Both the position numbers and the translations under genes were made by a program. Below, piece by piece: positions 5,918 to 6,312 of a DNA stretch of 6,312 bases. The stretch is from Ferruginibacter sp. (GTDB lineage: Bacteria > Bacteroidota > Bacteroidia > Chitinophagales > Chitinophagaceae): the NCBI GenBank assembly GCA_025357775.1, contig JANXOQ010000078.1, positions 1 to 6,312 on the forward strand, written 5' to 3'. Positions within the stretch are counted from its first letter, which is position 1, and each line of letters opens with the position of its first letter. The notes beneath the pieces were generated by a model that worked only from the letters and a program-made list of their open reading frames with translations, ran no database searches and was not told where the DNA came from.

Positions 5918-6312
5918 ATGAAACGAAAGATTGTGGTTATTATATCACTAATTATACTATTTTCTATTACTGCTTTTTTTTTGCTTCCACGTAATTCGAA
6001 TATTACGCTTTCAGTAAAGGTAAATGCACCAGTTGCATGTTTGCAAAGAGTTTTATCAAATAAGAATTATAACATAAAATGGCTTCCCAAAAAAACCAAA
6101 CAATTAAACTCTAACAAATTTTTATTAGATGATTGTTCATTTACATTTATTTCAGACTATTTTCAAAATAATAGTATAACTGTGGAATATAAAAATATAA
6201 ATAGTACATCAATATTTTATTTTACTTCTATTCGAGACTCATCTTTGGCTAATCTAAATTTTATATTTGCAAGTAATAAAAACCCTTTTACTAAAATTTC
6301 AGATTACTTCAC
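5918..6312 (+). CDS. Membrane-anchored protein, possibly SRPBCC/effector-binding type (partial, runs off right edge)
   Basis: ATG at 5918 opens a frame of 131 codons that is still open at the end of the window. An in-frame TAA near 5885 and the lack of another ATG fix the start. Residues 2-4 are Lys-Arg-Lys, residues 5-23 form one strongly hydrophobic segment, and LPRNS follows, so the body of the protein should face the periplasm. The next part, ITLSVKVNAPVACLQRVLSN (29-48) then YNIKWLP, has the beta strand, N-A-P turn and helix ending in a Trp that open SRPBCC (polyketide cyclase/START-like) domains. From memory, Bacteroidota have proteins with an anchor, this domain and a GyrI-like effector-binding domain, and the visible part fits that plan, but the C-terminal half is missing. 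Alternating strands with many Asn, Phe and Ile residues (70-131) are consistent. It diverges from the GH13 gene; no functional link is evident. Confidence 0.7.
   Translation, partial: MKRKIVVIISLIILFSITAFFLLPRNSNITLSVKVNAPVACLQRVLSNKNYNIKWLPKKTKQLNSNKFLLDDCSFTFISDYFQNNSITVEYKNINSTSIFYFTSIRDSSLANLNFIFASNKNPFTKISDYF

Overview
The window looks like chromosomal DNA from a low-GC member of the Bacteroidota, most likely a Chitinophagaceae- or Flavobacterium-like bacterium. The reasons are the A+T-rich DNA (about one third G+C by eye), start regions that are A/T-rich with no clear Shine-Dalgarno sequence, a secreted family GH65 enzyme of the kind described from Flavobacterium johnsoniae, and a lipoprotein GH13 alpha-glucosidase. 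The genus cannot be told from the sequence.

Layout, left to right. Positions 1-100 (minus strand) hold the start of a small membrane-anchored or secreted protein that runs off the left edge, probably with a TTG start and a perfect 17-bp dyad upstream. Positions 187-1599 (minus) encode a 470-residue ATPase of the ATPase_2/DUF234 type: an N-terminal P-loop domain, a helical/winged-helix middle and a C-terminal PD-(D/E)XK nuclease-like domain. Positions 1600-1815 are non-coding and hold two long, nearly identical stem-loops, offset by exactly 99 bp, with one compensatory base-pair swap between them. Positions 1816-3855 (minus) encode a secreted GH65 glycoside hydrolase. Positions 3856-4042 are a gap with degenerate short repeats and a G+C-rich patch. 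Positions 4043-5836 (minus) encode a GH13 alpha-glucosidase lipoprotein. After an 81-bp divergent spacer, a plus-strand gene starts at 5918 and runs off the right edge; it begins with a membrane anchor followed by what looks like the start of an SRPBCC-type domain.

The functional core is the GH13-GH65 pair, both minus strand and both exported. The GH13 protein has the Val after the nucleophile that is associated with alpha-1,6 cleavage. The GH65 protein has a hydrolase-type Glu in place of the phosphate site of GH65 phosphorylases. Together they suggest periplasmic breakdown of isomalto- and kojibiose-type gluco-oligosaccharides to glucose. No SusC/SusD transporter, regulator or GH31/GH66/GH97 gene is in view, so the pair is either an orphan or part of a locus that is not contiguous here.

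Nothing in the window is a clear, complete, undescribed system. The most unusual element is the twin covarying hairpin pair at 1661-1812; the next is the ATPase-nuclease fusion with an intact putative active site. No tRNA, rRNA, CRISPR array, insertion sequence or transposase was seen.
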